Assembly: GCF_001042675.1 (NCBI RefSeq)
Contig: NZ_AP012333.1
Coordinates: 1,302,001 to 1,366,000, forward strand
DNA: 64,000 nucleotides
Origin: Parascardovia denticolens DSM 10105 = JCM 12538
GTDB lineage: Bacteria > Actinomycetota > Actinomycetes > Actinomycetales > Bifidobacteriaceae
Direction: 5' to 3'
The translations under genes were made by a program, and so were the position numbers. The notes beneath the pieces are model-generated. The model searched no databases. It was not told the DNA's origin and saw only the letters and a list, made by a program, of their open reading frames with translations. Below are positions 8,733 through 19,524 of the stretch, in pieces; position 1 is the first letter of the stretch; each line of letters begins with the position of its first letter.

Positions 8733-8787
8733 TGACTTCGAAGCCGAGATCCCGAATCAATGGCTCCAAATCAATGGCTCCAAATCA
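8725..8787. repeat. 14-bp degenerate repeat between orn and the helicase
   Basis: Read on the minus strand from the orn stop codon, consecutive 14-mers are ACTGATTTGGAGCC, ATTGATTTGGAGCC, ATTGATTCGGGATC, TCGGCTTCGAAGTC and ATTGATTCGAATCC. The first includes the TGA stop of orn and the last overlaps the putative TTG start of the helicase. Confidence 0.6.
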
Positions 8788-9513
8788 GTAATCTCGCTTT
8801 TCGGCGGAGGCCTGATCGGTCAAAGGATCCCCTGCCTGCTCGTATGCCCGCAGAAGGCTGGTCTCTTCCACCTGCCGGCAAGCGGCCTGGGCCTGGTCGG
8901 CGTCCAACCCCGGCTCAGGCAGGAACATGGCCGAACGGTAATACCGCAGTTCGTCGATGGATTCGATGATATCGGCCAAGGCGCGGTGACCTCCGTGTTT
9001 GACCGGGCGCTGAGAATATACGTCCGGATACCAACGGCGGGAGAGCTCCTTAAGGGTGCTCACGTCGATGGTCCGGTAATGCAGAAGCCCCATGAGATCG
9101 GGCATGAACCGGTCTAGGAACTTCTTGTCCGATCCGATGGTATTGCCGGCCAGGTGGGCCTTGCCCTGGCCATCTTCGGGCAAGAAAGGCTTGACATAAT
9201 CGATCACGCGGGCTTCGGCCTCAGCCAAGGACAGACCCTGCTCCCATTCCTTGATCAGGCCGGAGGAAGCATGCATCCGCCTGACGAAATCGCCCATATG
9301 ATTCACGGCCGCCTGGGAAGGCTTGATCACAAGGTCGATCCCCTGGTCCAGGACTTTCAGATTGAAATCGGTGGGGACAACGGAGACTTCGCACAGCTCG
9401 TCGTGCTCGATGTCAAGCCCCGTCATCTCGCAATCGATCCAAATCAGCAGGGACTTGGCCGGATCGAAAATCTGATTGTCCGAATGCGCCGTATGGTTAT
9501 CCGCAACGACCAT
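8785..9513 (-). CDS. orn: Oligoribonuclease
   Basis: This DEDDh 3'-5' exoribonuclease degrades 2-5 nt RNAs and linear cyclic-dinucleotide products. Exo I is [12 protein letters not shown]. The middle segment has [39 protein letters not shown]. Exo III is [22 protein letters not shown], with the catalytic His and Asp. With the start at 9513 (MVVADN, behind AGGTAGGT) it has 242 residues. That is somewhat longer than the usual 180-215 because of an N-terminal lead of about 20 residues and a C-terminal tail of about 35. An ATG at 9549 would add 12 residues that have no support. Confidence 0.93.
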   Translation of the reverse strand: MVVADNHTAHSDNQIFDPAKSLLIWIDCEMTGLDIEHDELCEVSVVPTDFNLKVLDQGIDLVIKPSQAAVNHMGDFVRRMHASSGLIKEWEQGLSLAEAEARVIDYVKPFLPEDGQGKAHLAGNTIGSDKKFLDRFMPDLMGLLHYRTIDVSTLKELSRRWYPDVYSQRPVKHGGHRALADIIESIDELRYYRSAMFLPEPGLDADQAQAACRQVEETSLLRAYEQAGDPLTDQASAEKRDY

Positions 9514-9868
9514 CTCATACCTACCTTTGGCTTGTTTGCCTGTGAACATTTCATTATGGCACAGGGTATGCTCCGCGGGGAGAGATTCTGGCCAGACGGG
9601 CCGATAGAGTGAGAATATCCTCGTTCATCGATGACAGGCATGGATCATGACAATGGACTTGCAGTGATTTGCAATCGTTTACAATCGTTTACAATCGTTT
9701 GCAATAGTTTGCACTGACTCGTAACGATTCACAATGATTCGCGACGATTGCAATGCCTTGCAACGATTTGCAACGGATTGTAACAACCGGCAGCAGCTCG
9801 CGACGAAGCAGACCCGGACCTAGCGCCGATGAGCGGGCAGGAAAAAAGATCTTCAACGGAGGAAGACC
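9514..9868. repeat. Divergent spacer with a 10-bp periodic repeat
   Basis: Between orn and the GH13 gene, about 9663-9785 consists of roughly twelve 10-bp units near (G/A)CAATCGTTT: four clean copies first, then GCACTGACTC, GTAACGATTC, ACAATGATTC, GCGACGATTG and so on. The spacing is one helical turn. GGAGG before 9869 is the GH13 ribosome site. No ORF is present. Confidence 0.65.
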
Positions 9869-11656
9869 ATGACAGACGATACGTCCCCCACGACCGCCAA
9901 CAGCGCGATGAAAGCCGACAGCCCAACCATCATCGACGATTCGAACCCCGACAACTGGTGGAAGCAGGCCGTCATCTACCAAATCTATCCCCGATCCTTT
10001 GCGGACGAAAACGGCGATGGACTGGGGGACCTGGCCGGCATCACCAAGCATATGGATTATCTGGAGAAGCTGGGGGTCGACGCCCTCTGGCTCTCCCCTT
10101 TCTACCCTTCGCAGCTGGCCGATGGCGGTTATGATGTGGACGATTACCGGACGGTCGATCCCCGGCTGGGAACCATGGACGATTTCGACTCCATGGTGGA
10201 GGCCGCCCACAGCCGGGGGCTCAAGATCATGGTGGACATAGTTCCCAACCATTCCTCCAACCATCACCCTTGGTTTCAGGCGGCCTTGGCGGCCGGCCCC
10301 GGCTCCCCTGAGCGGGACCGTTACATCTTCCGGGATGGGCGGGGCGAAAACGGCGAGCTGCCTCCGACCAAGTGGTCCTCCACCTTCGGCGGGCCAGCCT
10401 GGACCCGGGTGGCGGATGGCCAATGGTACCTGCACTTGTTCACCAAAGAGCAGCCCGATTGGAATTGGGACAACCCTGACGTGCATCAGGACTTCCTGAA
10501 AACCATCCGCTTCTGGTGCGACCATGGGGCTGACGGTTTCCGGGTCGATGTGGCCCACGGCCTGGCCAAGGACCTGGACCGGCCGAATCTCGACGATTAC
10601 AGCGTGATTCCGTCCAGTCTGCCTTCCGATGGCTCCTACTCGCTTTATGACCGCAACGAAGTACACCAGATTTACCGCGAGTGACGCAAGGTCTTCAATC
10701 AGTACAGCCCCCGCCGCTTCTCCGTGGCGGAGGCTTGGGTCAATCCCGACCGACAGTATCTTTATGCCTCCGAAGACGAGCTGGGGCAGGTCTTCAACTT
10801 CGAGTTCGCCAAGATGGACTGGTCCCGCGACCAGTTCGAAACTGCCATCAGGGAAGGGGTCGCTATGTCCGAAAGGGCGAAATCGCCGGCGACCTGGGTC
10901 CTGAGCAACCACGACATGCCGCGACACGCCACGCGTTTCGCCCTTCCCCAGGTCCCCACCCGCAATTACCACCAGTTCGCCAATGACTGGATCCTGCGCA
11001 ACGGGGAATCCTATCAAGAGGACCGGCCCCTGGGAACCAAACGGGTCAAGGCCGCCCTCCTCATGGAGATGGCCTTGCCTGGATCCGCCTACGTCTATCA
11101 AGGCGAAGAGCTGGGCCTCTTCGAAGTGGCCGACATTCCCTGGAATCGGCTGGAAGATCCGGTCGCCTTCAACACCAGCGGAAGCGGATTGGCCAAAGGC
11201 CGCGATGGCTGCCGGGTCCCCCTCCCCTGGGATTCGACGGGTTCGGACGGCTCTTTCGGCTTTTCCCTTCGCCGCCCTTCGGATAGCGAAAAGGTCGAGC
11301 CTCACCTGCCCCAGCCCGCCTGGTTCAAGGATTTCAGCGTCAACGAAGAGGAAGGCGACCCTTCGTCCATGCTGGCCTTCTACCGACAGGCCTTGGCTCT
11401 GCGCCATCGTTTGCAGTGCCCCGACATCTCCTTGGAATGGCTGGATATCAACGGCAGCGATAACCTGCCCGATGGGGCCAACGGCCTTACCGGAGGAATC
11501 ATCGCCTACAAGCGGTCGAACGGGTGGGCTTGCATCACCAATTTCGGGGCACAGCCCATCAACTTGCCGGCTGGCCAGGTCCTTCTGCCTTCTGGCCCTT
11601 TGGATTCCGAAGGCCGTCTCCCTCAAGATACGTCCGCCTGGATAAGGCTGGGCTAA
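9869..11656 (+). pseudogene. GH13 alpha-glucosidase interrupted by an in-frame TGA
   Basis: One frame of 596 codons encodes a GH13 alpha-glucosidase/oligo-1,6-glucosidase, but codon 272 (10682-10684 region) is TGA. Before it lie WWKQAVIYQIYPRSFADENGD, DIVPNHSSNHHPWF and the nucleophile region GFRVDVAHG. After it, in the same frame, come FSVAEAWVNP (acid/base Glu), LSNHDMPRHATRF (third catalytic Asp) and the C-terminal beta domain. The context QIYRE-stop-RKVFNQY suggests a TGG to TGA change at a tryptophan. No other stop or frameshift is visible, so the lesion is recent, a sequencing error, or read through. A 271-residue product would lack two catalytic acids. GGAGG precedes the ATG. Confidence 0.88.
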
Positions 11657-11880
11657 AAGCAGCTGGGCCGAAAGCGACTGCTCGACATCCAACCGCCCCC
11701 GCCAGTTCAACCGCTCAGCAAACCAATCACTCTCCGCAACAGACCTTCCAGTAGACTGGGATCGACGATTACCATCGGACCAACCGAATCGACCGGGGTG
11801 ACCGGACTAACCGGACTAACTGGATCAACCAAAAACCATAAAACAAAATCAGAAAACCGAATCAAACGAAAGGAATTCGT
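11657..11880. repeat. Spacer with short degenerate repeats
   Basis: Around the GH13 stop codon, AAGGCTGGGCTAAAAGC is followed by AGCTGGGCCGAAAGCG and GACTGCTCGAC, again a repeat starting at a gene's 3' end. At 11775-11830 there are copies of ACCGGACTAACC. AAAGGAATTCGT before 11881 provides the ppiA ribosome site. No gene is seen. Confidence 0.5.
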
Positions 11881-12414
11881 ATGAAAGCCACCATCCACAC
11901 CTCCATGGGCGATATCGCCGTGGAGCTCTTCGAGGCAGACGCGCCCCAGACCGTCGCCAACTTCGTCGGCCTAGCCAACGGTTCCAAAGAATGGACCGAC
12001 CCACTCGATGGCATGAAGCGCACCGATCCCCTTTACAACGGGACCACCTTCCACCGGGTCATCAAGAACTTCATGATCCAAGGCGGCGACCCTCTGGGAA
12101 ATGGCACCGGCGGCCCCGGCTACTCCTTCAACGACGAGATCAACCAGCACAAGTTCGACCAGCCTTACATGCTGGCCATGGCCAACGCCGGTCTGCGCCG
12201 CGACTCCGATGGCAAGGTGCACGGGACCAACGGGTCACAGTTCTTCATCACCACCGTCCCCACCCCATGGCTGGACGGGCACCACACCATCTTTGGCCAG
12301 GTGACCGACGCCGCTTCCCAGAAGGTTGTGACCGAAATCGACGCCGTTGCGACCGGTCGAGGCGACCAGCCTCTCGAGCCCGTCTTCATCGAGAGCATCG
12401 AAGTCGCTGAGTAA
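11881..12414 (+). CDS. Cyclophilin-type peptidyl-prolyl isomerase
   Basis: This 177-residue single-domain cyclophilin catalyses cis-trans isomerisation of X-Pro bonds. Family signatures are FVGLANGSKEW, TTFHRVIKNFMIQGGDPLGNGTGGPGYSF (catalytic Arg in FHRV), MANAG, GTNGSQFFITTVPTPWLDGHHTIFGQVT and the late TEIDAV. The tryptophan of the cyclosporin-binding loop is in PTPWLDG. There is no signal peptide, so it is cytoplasmic. AAAGGAATTCGT precedes the ATG. It converges with guaB and shares a long inverted repeat with it. Confidence 0.95.
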   Translation: MKATIHTSMGDIAVELFEADAPQTVANFVGLANGSKEWTDPLDGMKRTDPLYNGTTFHRVIKNFMIQGGDPLGNGTGGPGYSFNDEINQHKFDQPYMLAMANAGLRRDSDGKVHGTNGSQFFITTVPTPWLDGHHTIFGQVTDAASQKVVTEIDAVATGRGDQPLEPVFIESIEVAE

Positions 12415-12420
12415 AAACAA

Positions 12421-12502
12421 AAGTGGCACTAAACGAAAGTCAAAAATCGAAAACGGCGGAAAATAATCATTTTGGTTTTATTACCTTCGTTCAGTGCCAC
12501 TT
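12421..12502. terminator. Long-armed inverted repeat between convergent ppiA-type gene and guaB
   Basis: AAGTGGCACTAAACGAA at 12421-12437 pairs with TTCGTTCAGTGCCACTT at 12486-12502 (one mismatch), leaving a loop of about 48 bases rich in A/T. It is placed to stop transcription from both sides, but the large loop is unusual for an intrinsic terminator. Confidence 0.55.
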
Positions 12503-12523
12503 CTATATGTTCAATATAAATGT

Positions 12524-14798
<2,275 letters not shown>

Positions 14799-14802
<4 letters not shown>

Positions 14803-15962
14803 GCTTGGGACTCCTGTCTTCGAGGAAGCTGGTCGGCCTGTCCCCTCTCGTCTCCATGACGGGCCTGCGCCTCAGCGAGGCGTCGCTTGTAAGATGGGGC
14901 CAGGGTGATGATGGTCAAAGCCGAAGCGATGATCACGAAAAAAATCAGAACATAGCGGACCCGGACGAAAAGGGTCAATACGGAGCTGAAGGAAATCAAA
15001 GCGGCCCAGCCCCACAGGGTCAAAACGGCCGACTGCACGCTGTGGCCGATCCGCAACATCCGATGATGCAGGTGCATCCGATCGGGATGCATGGGAGACT
15101 GGCCTTTGCTCAGGCGGCGGACAATGGCCAGGACCACATCGAGGAAGGGCAGAAAGAGCACCAGGATCGGCAGAAGTATCGGCATGAAAAGCGGGATATA
15201 AAGGCTGGCGTGGATGGCGGTCGGGTCAAGACGGCCGGTCATCATGATGGAGGCGCAGGTGATCAGGTAACCCAGCAGCATGGAACCGGCGTCACCCATG
15301 AAGAGTTTGGCCGGATGCCAGTTGTGCAGAAGGAAGCCGACGCAGATGCCGACCAGGGCCACGTCCAGCAGGGTCGCCACTGATGCGTAGCTGGCCGAGG
15401 AGCGGGCGATGATGTAAGAATAGGCCCCGAAAGCCAGGCCGCCGATGGCCACGATTCCGGCGGCCAAGCCGTCCAGCCCGTCCACGAAATTGACGGCGTT
15501 GATGGAGGCCACCAGGATGAAGGCGGTCAGAGCCATGGAAAGACTGGGTGAAGCGGTGATGAGCCCGTCGCCCCAAGGCAGGGCGACGATCTGCAGCCCT
15601 CCGAGGGAAACGAGGACGGAGACCAGCAGTTGGCCGGACATCTTCAGCATCCAGTCCAGGTCGAAGATGTCGTCCAGGATTCCCAAAAGACAGATGAGGG
15701 CGGCTCCAAGCAATACGATCCAAATGACGTGGTTCTGCTCGAAAACCGTGGAAATGAAGGGAAGCCGGCTGGCGAAAAGCAGGGAGACGGCCAGGCCGAT
15801 AAGCATGGAGAAACCGCCCATGCGGGGGGTCGGCACCGTATGCACGTCGCGGGCGCGCACCTCCCCCACAGCCCCGATCTCAATGGCCAGGTGACGGATG
15901 AGGGGGGTGATGAGCCAGGTGACGCCACCAGCGACAGCGGCGATGAAAATATACACACGCAT
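14799..15962 (-). CDS. Undecaprenyl-phosphate N-acetylhexosamine-1-phosphate transferase (WecA/TagO type)
   Basis: This is a polytopic MraY-family enzyme of 387 residues. It transfers a sugar-1-phosphate from a UDP-sugar to the polyprenyl-phosphate carrier, starting synthesis of cell-wall polysaccharide. About eleven membrane segments are visible. Conserved cytoplasmic motifs are PTPRMGGFSML, GILDDIFDLDWMLKM (Asp pair for Mg2+), INAVNFVDGLDGLAAGIVAIG and KLFMGDAGSMLLGYL. The histidine-rich PMHPDRMHLHHRMLRIGHS is typical of WecA/TagO and not of MraY. The usual substrate is UDP-GlcNAc, which is inferred here. It lies directly after tsaC and overlaps the next gene by 4 bp. Confidence 0.92.
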
Positions 15963-15998
15963 CCGGGCGGGACCTCCTAGACAGTTTGTATGGTCATT

Positions 15999-16925
15999 TT
16001 ACCGCCCTGACTTTACAGGACGGGGAGGAATGGGAGGGGCAGTGGGAATAGGAGGAACAGTGGGGGCAGGAGGAACAGTGGGGGCAGGAGGAACAGTGGG
16101 GGCAGGAGGACCGGGGGGGAGACGACCGGAAGGAAGTCGATTCTCGCCCCCAAGGCCTCGGACCCGGCTCAGAGCCCAAGCGTTCAGGCTCGATTCCGGG
16201 ACGACCCCCCGTCTGAGGACTTTCAACTGGGGATTGAGCGGCTCTTCGCCCGACAAAGCCTGGGCCATACTGGCCGGATCGAGGCTGATCACAGTGCTGG
16301 CCACCGGCCCAGAGGTCGCTCCCCCGTCCAGGTAGAGCGGGACCGATCCGCCGAGTTCGGCTATTGCCTCTTGGACGGTAGTGGCTGATTTATCACCCGA
16401 ACGGTTGGCGCTGGACGCGGCGACGGGACCGACGAAGTCGATGATCGCCCTCGCTTGCCGACCGGCGGGAAAACGGACTGCCTGCGAACGGTAGCCCTTT
16501 TCCTGCCGTGTGGTGACCAGCTGGCAATCATCCTTGACCGGGCAGACCAGACAGACAGCCCCCTTCGGGAATTCGGCGAGCAGGTCCTGGTAGATTTGCG
16601 GGAAAATAAGACCGAGCTTTTGCGCCTGGGGAGCGTCCGCGCAGAGAATCTGAACCGATTTCGTCCGCGGCCGGGATTTGGCTTCGAAGATCCGGCCCAC
16701 CCCCACCTGTGAGCGCGGATCGGCGATGATTCCATAGACCGTGTCCGTGGGAATCACGACCACATGACCTGCGGATAGGAGGTTTTTCACTTCGCCGGCG
16801 GTCTGAGGTCCGGCTTGACGAATAGTTGGATGGCGGTTTTGGCGACCGGTCTCATCCTGCTTTCCTGCGTTCATTCTCTTCCCCGTCATATCCTCCATTG
16901 CCTTTTCCGTTCCATTCGACTTCAT
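15999..16925 (-). CDS. tsaC: L-threonylcarbamoyladenylate synthase (TsaC/Sua5/YrdC) with a proline-repeat tail
   Basis: The enzyme makes threonylcarbamoyl-AMP for the t6A37 tRNA modification. The YrdC core is at about residues 45-240: GHVVVIPTDTVYGIIADP, EAKSRPRTKSVQIL, the Arg of the AVRFP strand, and VAASSANRSGDKSATT. It has 308 residues. The last 40 are low complexity, with a hexapeptide PAPTVP repeated three times plus variants, encoded by an 18-bp tandem repeat. A full-length Sua5 C-terminal domain is not evident. The start overlaps the stop of the DUF624 gene by 4 bp. It lies in the same orientation as wecA, as in the standard prmC-tsaC-wecA order, but prmC is now about 12 kb away. Confidence 0.92.
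   Translation of the reverse strand: MKSNGTEKAMEDMTGKRMNAGKQDETGRQNRHPTIRQAGPQTAGEVKNLLSAGHVVVIPTDTVYGIIADPRSQVGVGRIFEAKSRPRTKSVQILCADAPQAQKLGLIFPQIYQDLLAEFPKGAVCLVCPVKDDCQLVTTRQEKGYRSQAVRFPAGRQARAIIDFVGPVAASSANRSGDKSATTVQEAIAELGGSVPLYLDGGATSGPVASTVISLDPASMAQALSGEEPLNPQLKVLRRGVVPESSLNAWALSRVRGLGGENRLPSGRLPPGPPAPTVPPAPTVPPAPTVPPIPTAPPIPPRPVKSGR
16033..16104. repeat. 18-bp in-frame tandem repeat at the tsaC 3' end
   Basis: Three identical units GGAGGAACAGTGGGGGCA lie at 16051-16068, 16069-16086 and 16087-16104. A diverged unit at 16033-16050 adjoins them. They encode the repeated PAPTVP hexapeptide at the TsaC C-terminus. The copies are perfect, so the tract may vary between strains. Confidence 0.85.
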
Positions 16926-17548
16926 TTTTTCCGCCTATTTCGATTCGGATTCGTATATGGTTGAAGGGCTTTTTCAATCAGAGGAACATGCAAGGCAACC
17001 ATCATGCCCGGCCCCATGACCGCCAGGAAGAAGACCGACTGGATCCAGTACCGCACGGAAGCCCACAACAGGAAAAGACAGAAAGCATCAATCGCCGCGA
17101 TCCCTAAAGTCGTTCCCAGGTAGGAAATCGAAAAAATATAAGCGTTTTTCACCGTACTACCGACAGAATTCTCCAGACGAGACTGCACGGGGAAAACCCA
17201 CCAGAAACCAAAAAGCCAGACAAGAGTCAGTACGACTTTGAAAGGCAGGAGGGCCGGAATCCGCAAGACAAGCCAGGAATAGACCAGCCCAGCTCCCATT
17301 AGGGCGAAGGGCAGCCAGATTATCGTGGACTGCTTGAAATTCCGGACGAAAGATCGAGAATAATTCCCGGTCAGCCCTCCGCGATCCTCCTGTGAACGCC
17401 GTGCCGTGTCGTAAGCGGCGGTTATGGCCGCTCCGATGGTCACCACTGGAATGGAAGCGATCAGCAGATAGAGATTGATCAACACCACGTCGGTGAACCA
17501 CCATAAAGCCCGCATGAAACCGGAATCCTGGTCGAAGAAATGTCCCAT
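16922..17548 (-). CDS. DUF624 (YesL-like) membrane protein
   Basis: The protein has 208 residues and five to six membrane segments. It has the DUF624 signature near the N-terminus (ALWWFTDVVLINLYLLIASIPVVTIGAAITAAYDTAR) and a conserved C-terminal region (MGPGMMVALHVPLIEKAL). YesL-like proteins are usually encoded with carbohydrate ABC transporters or glycosidases; their molecular function is unknown. Here it lies after a sugar-binding protein gene but is separated from it by a terminator. It overlaps tsaC by 4 bp, tying a sugar-cluster gene to a tRNA-modification gene. A paralogue lies at 60.6-61.2 kb. Confidence 0.85.
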   Translation of the reverse strand: MGHFFDQDSGFMRALWWFTDVVLINLYLLIASIPVVTIGAAITAAYDTARRSQEDRGGLTGNYSRSFVRNFKQSTIIWLPFALMGAGLVYSWLVLRIPALLPFKVVLTLVWLFGFWWVFPVQSRLENSVGSTVKNAYIFSISYLGTTLGIAAIDAFCLFLLWASVRYWIQSVFFLAVMGPGMMVALHVPLIEKALQPYTNPNRNRRKK

Positions 17549-17851
17549 AAGTATCCAGTCTATTCACGAGACGGATGTCCAGACATGATTCTCTTCTTCC
17601 TCGTGTGTACTAAGCCGATTTATTAAAAAAGATAAGCGGAAGATAAAGGGAGATTTTTAAAACTCTGACTTAGTCCACAGAAAGCGAACGAGCCGCGCAA
17701 AACCAGCAGACGACTCTATGAAAAGGCAGGCGCGTTAAACACAAAACAGGCATTCAATAAAAAGCGGGCATCCTGCTAATGCAGGATGCCCATTCCATAC
17801 AAACCGGGAAGTGGCTTAGCGGTCATTAAATTCAATGACCGCGATCAGTCT
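17549..17851. other. Spacer without a gene
   Basis: This is about 300 bp with no ORF worth calling. The right end holds the terminator at 17760-17791. The left part, AT-rich at 17590-17670, probably contains the promoter of the DUF624-tsaC-wecA group, but no clean -35/-10 pair is seen. Confidence 0.5.
17760..17791 (-). terminator. Intrinsic terminator of the sugar-binding protein gene
   Basis: A perfect 11-bp stem (GGGCATCCTGC with GCAGGATGCCC) and a 4-base loop are followed on the minus strand by GCTTTTTATT. It lies 60 bp past the stop codon. Confidence 0.9.
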
Positions 17852-19177
17852 CTAGTGAGTGGCGTCATACTCCGTCTTCCAACCATCAACGAAGGCCTTC
17901 TTCACGCCGTCCCATTTGCCAGTGCCTTGAGCATAAGCGAGCAGAGCGGAGCCGAGGTTATTCTTCCAGTTTTCGGAAGGCATGATGGTGAAGTTCCATG
18001 TGACGTCCTTCTTGCCGGACTTGGCGTCTCCCTGAGCGATCTCAACCAGGGGGTTGTCGGACTTGATGGAAGCCATATCCTTGAAGGGGGTGACAAAACC
18101 CATGTCCTGGGTCATAGCGTTCTGGCCTTTCTTGGAGGAGACCATCCACTTGAGGAAGTCAGCGGTGGCTTTCTGATCGGCCTTGGAAGCCTTGGAATTG
18201 ATGCACCAGTAGTTCTCGGAACCGGTAGTCAGACCCTGCTTGGCCTCATTGCCAACACCGATATACAGAGGCATCATGCTGATGTCGCTGGCCTTGAAGC
18301 CGGCTTTTTTGAGGTCGGTCCAAGCCCAGGTACCGTTCTGGTAGAAGACGGCCTTGTCAGTGGCGAACTCGGAGGTGGCGTCATCAGCGGTCTTGGAGGA
18401 AAGCTGGGTGCGAGGGGTAGTGGAATCGGTCAGATAGAGATCGAAGATGTTCTTGTAGGCTTTCAGGTAAGTCCCCTTGACGGTCTTTGGCTGACCGGTG
18501 ACGTGGTCGGCCTGCATCTCGAAGTAAAGAGGCATATTGGCCAGGTGGGTCTTGAAACGCCAGTCGGAGCTGGAATCGAAACCGGCGGAAGTGAAAGCTC
18601 CGGAAACGCCCAAACCGGACTTGTGAGCCTGGATCTCATCAGCCACGGTCTTCAGCTTAGCGAAAGAGTTGAGCTGATCCATAGACTTGACTGTCGCCCA
18701 GGATTCACCGAAGTACTTGTTGAGCAAAGACTTGTTATAGATGATGCCGTAGGTTTCCATGGAGTAAGGCACGCCCTTGACCACCCCATCCTGTTTGAGC
18801 GCCAAATCCGCATTCTGCAGGTTTTTATAGACATAGGTGCCGCTCATGTCGGAAGCGTATTTGTTCCAAGTGGACAGGCCGACGGGACCGTTGACTTGGA
18901 AGAGCGTAGGGGCGTTGGATTTGGCCATCTCGGACTTCAGGGTCTGCTCATAAGTATTGGCGGCCGCGGTCTGGACAGTCACCTGAACGCCTGTCTCCTT
19001 GGTATATTCAGCGGCGATCTTCTTCCATGCATCAGCCGCTTCCGGCTTGAAATTGAGGTAGTAGACCTGACCCTTGCCATTGGAGCTGCCTGAGCTTCCG
19101 CAGGCGGCCAACCCGCCCAGCGCCAATACGGATGCGGCTACAGCACCCACGATCCTCGTTACTGCACGATTCATCAT
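17852..19177 (-). CDS. Sugar ABC transporter substrate-binding lipoprotein
   Basis: This family-1 extracellular solute-binding protein has 441 residues. A lipoprotein signal peptide is clear (RIVGAVAASVLALGGLAACG, lipobox LAAC), followed by a Ser/Gly linker and the typical VYYLNFKPEAADAWKKIAAEYTKETGVQV. The chosen start (ATGATG at 19177) follows AGGAAAGG; the longer frame adds nine unsupported residues. It would deliver an oligosaccharide to the permeases encoded just upstream (19525-21215). An operator-like palindrome and a promoter precede it, so it probably has its own transcript. The sugar cannot be told from sequence. Confidence 0.92.
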   Translation of the reverse strand: MMNRAVTRIVGAVAASVLALGGLAACGSSGSSNGKGQVYYLNFKPEAADAWKKIAAEYTKETGVQVTVQTAAANTYEQTLKSEMAKSNAPTLFQVNGPVGLSTWNKYASDMSGTYVYKNLQNADLALKQDGVVKGVPYSMETYGIIYNKSLLNKYFGESWATVKSMDQLNSFAKLKTVADEIQAHKSGLGVSGAFTSAGFDSSSDWRFKTHLANMPLYFEMQADHVTGQPKTVKGTYLKAYKNIFDLYLTDSTTPRTQLSSKTADDATSEFATDKAVFYQNGTWAWTDLKKAGFKASDISMMPLYIGVGNEAKQGLTTGSENYWCINSKASKADQKATADFLKWMVSSKKGQNAMTQDMGFVTPFKDMASIKSDNPLVEIAQGDAKSGKKDVTWNFTIMPSENWKNNLGSALLAYAQGTGKWDGVKKAFVDGWKTEYDATH

Positions 19178-19403
19178 CGAACCTTTCCTTTTTTTATGAA
19201 TCATCTTCTATGGCTCCTGCCTTGTCAGACCGTAACGATGATTCCGACAAATCAGGAACCATTTCATTGTTTCCTCAGAGAAAGGCCGGGGCTAGGGAAA
19301 GCCGACGACTTTATGGTCGTTATCTTTCTTCCTACCTTTCCGCCTTCCCTGTCAGGATTGAATGCCGCATGATGGATCCTTGCCACCATACGGCATCCAA
19401 TCC

Positions 19404-19439
19404 TACACTTATTTATTTGAACGTTCAAACCCTCGTGTC
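19404..19439 (-). promoter_or_regulatory. Promoter with a TTTGAACGTTCAAA operator
   Basis: The 14-bp perfect palindrome TTTGAACGTTCAAA is at 19426-19439. On the minus strand its TTGAAC can serve as a -35, with TAGGAT 17 bp further as a -10. A LacI-type repressor bound there would block the promoter. The same motif recurs at 27102-27116. Confidence 0.65.
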
Positions 19440-19485
19440 GTAATCCATACTCGGAGGAAAACAAACTTGACCTCTTCTTTTTCAG

Positions 19486-19520
19486 GTCGTCCGGCTGCCG
19501 CTTACCGACAGCCGGACGAC
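19486..19520 (-). terminator. Hairpin after the permease pair
   Basis: Perfect 12-bp arms GTCGTCCGGCTG and CAGCCGGACGAC with an 11-base loop lie 5 bp past the permease stop. No T-tract follows on the minus strand, so it may act as an RNA-stabilising or attenuating hairpin between the permease and binding-protein genes. Confidence 0.6.
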
Positions 19521-19524
19521 TCGC

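Noticed and set aside
9689-11710. 673-codon minus-strand ORF covering the broken GH13 gene
   Set aside because: It is an antisense shadow in GC-rich sequence with no recognisable domain, while the plus strand shows all GH13 motifs on both sides of the TGA.
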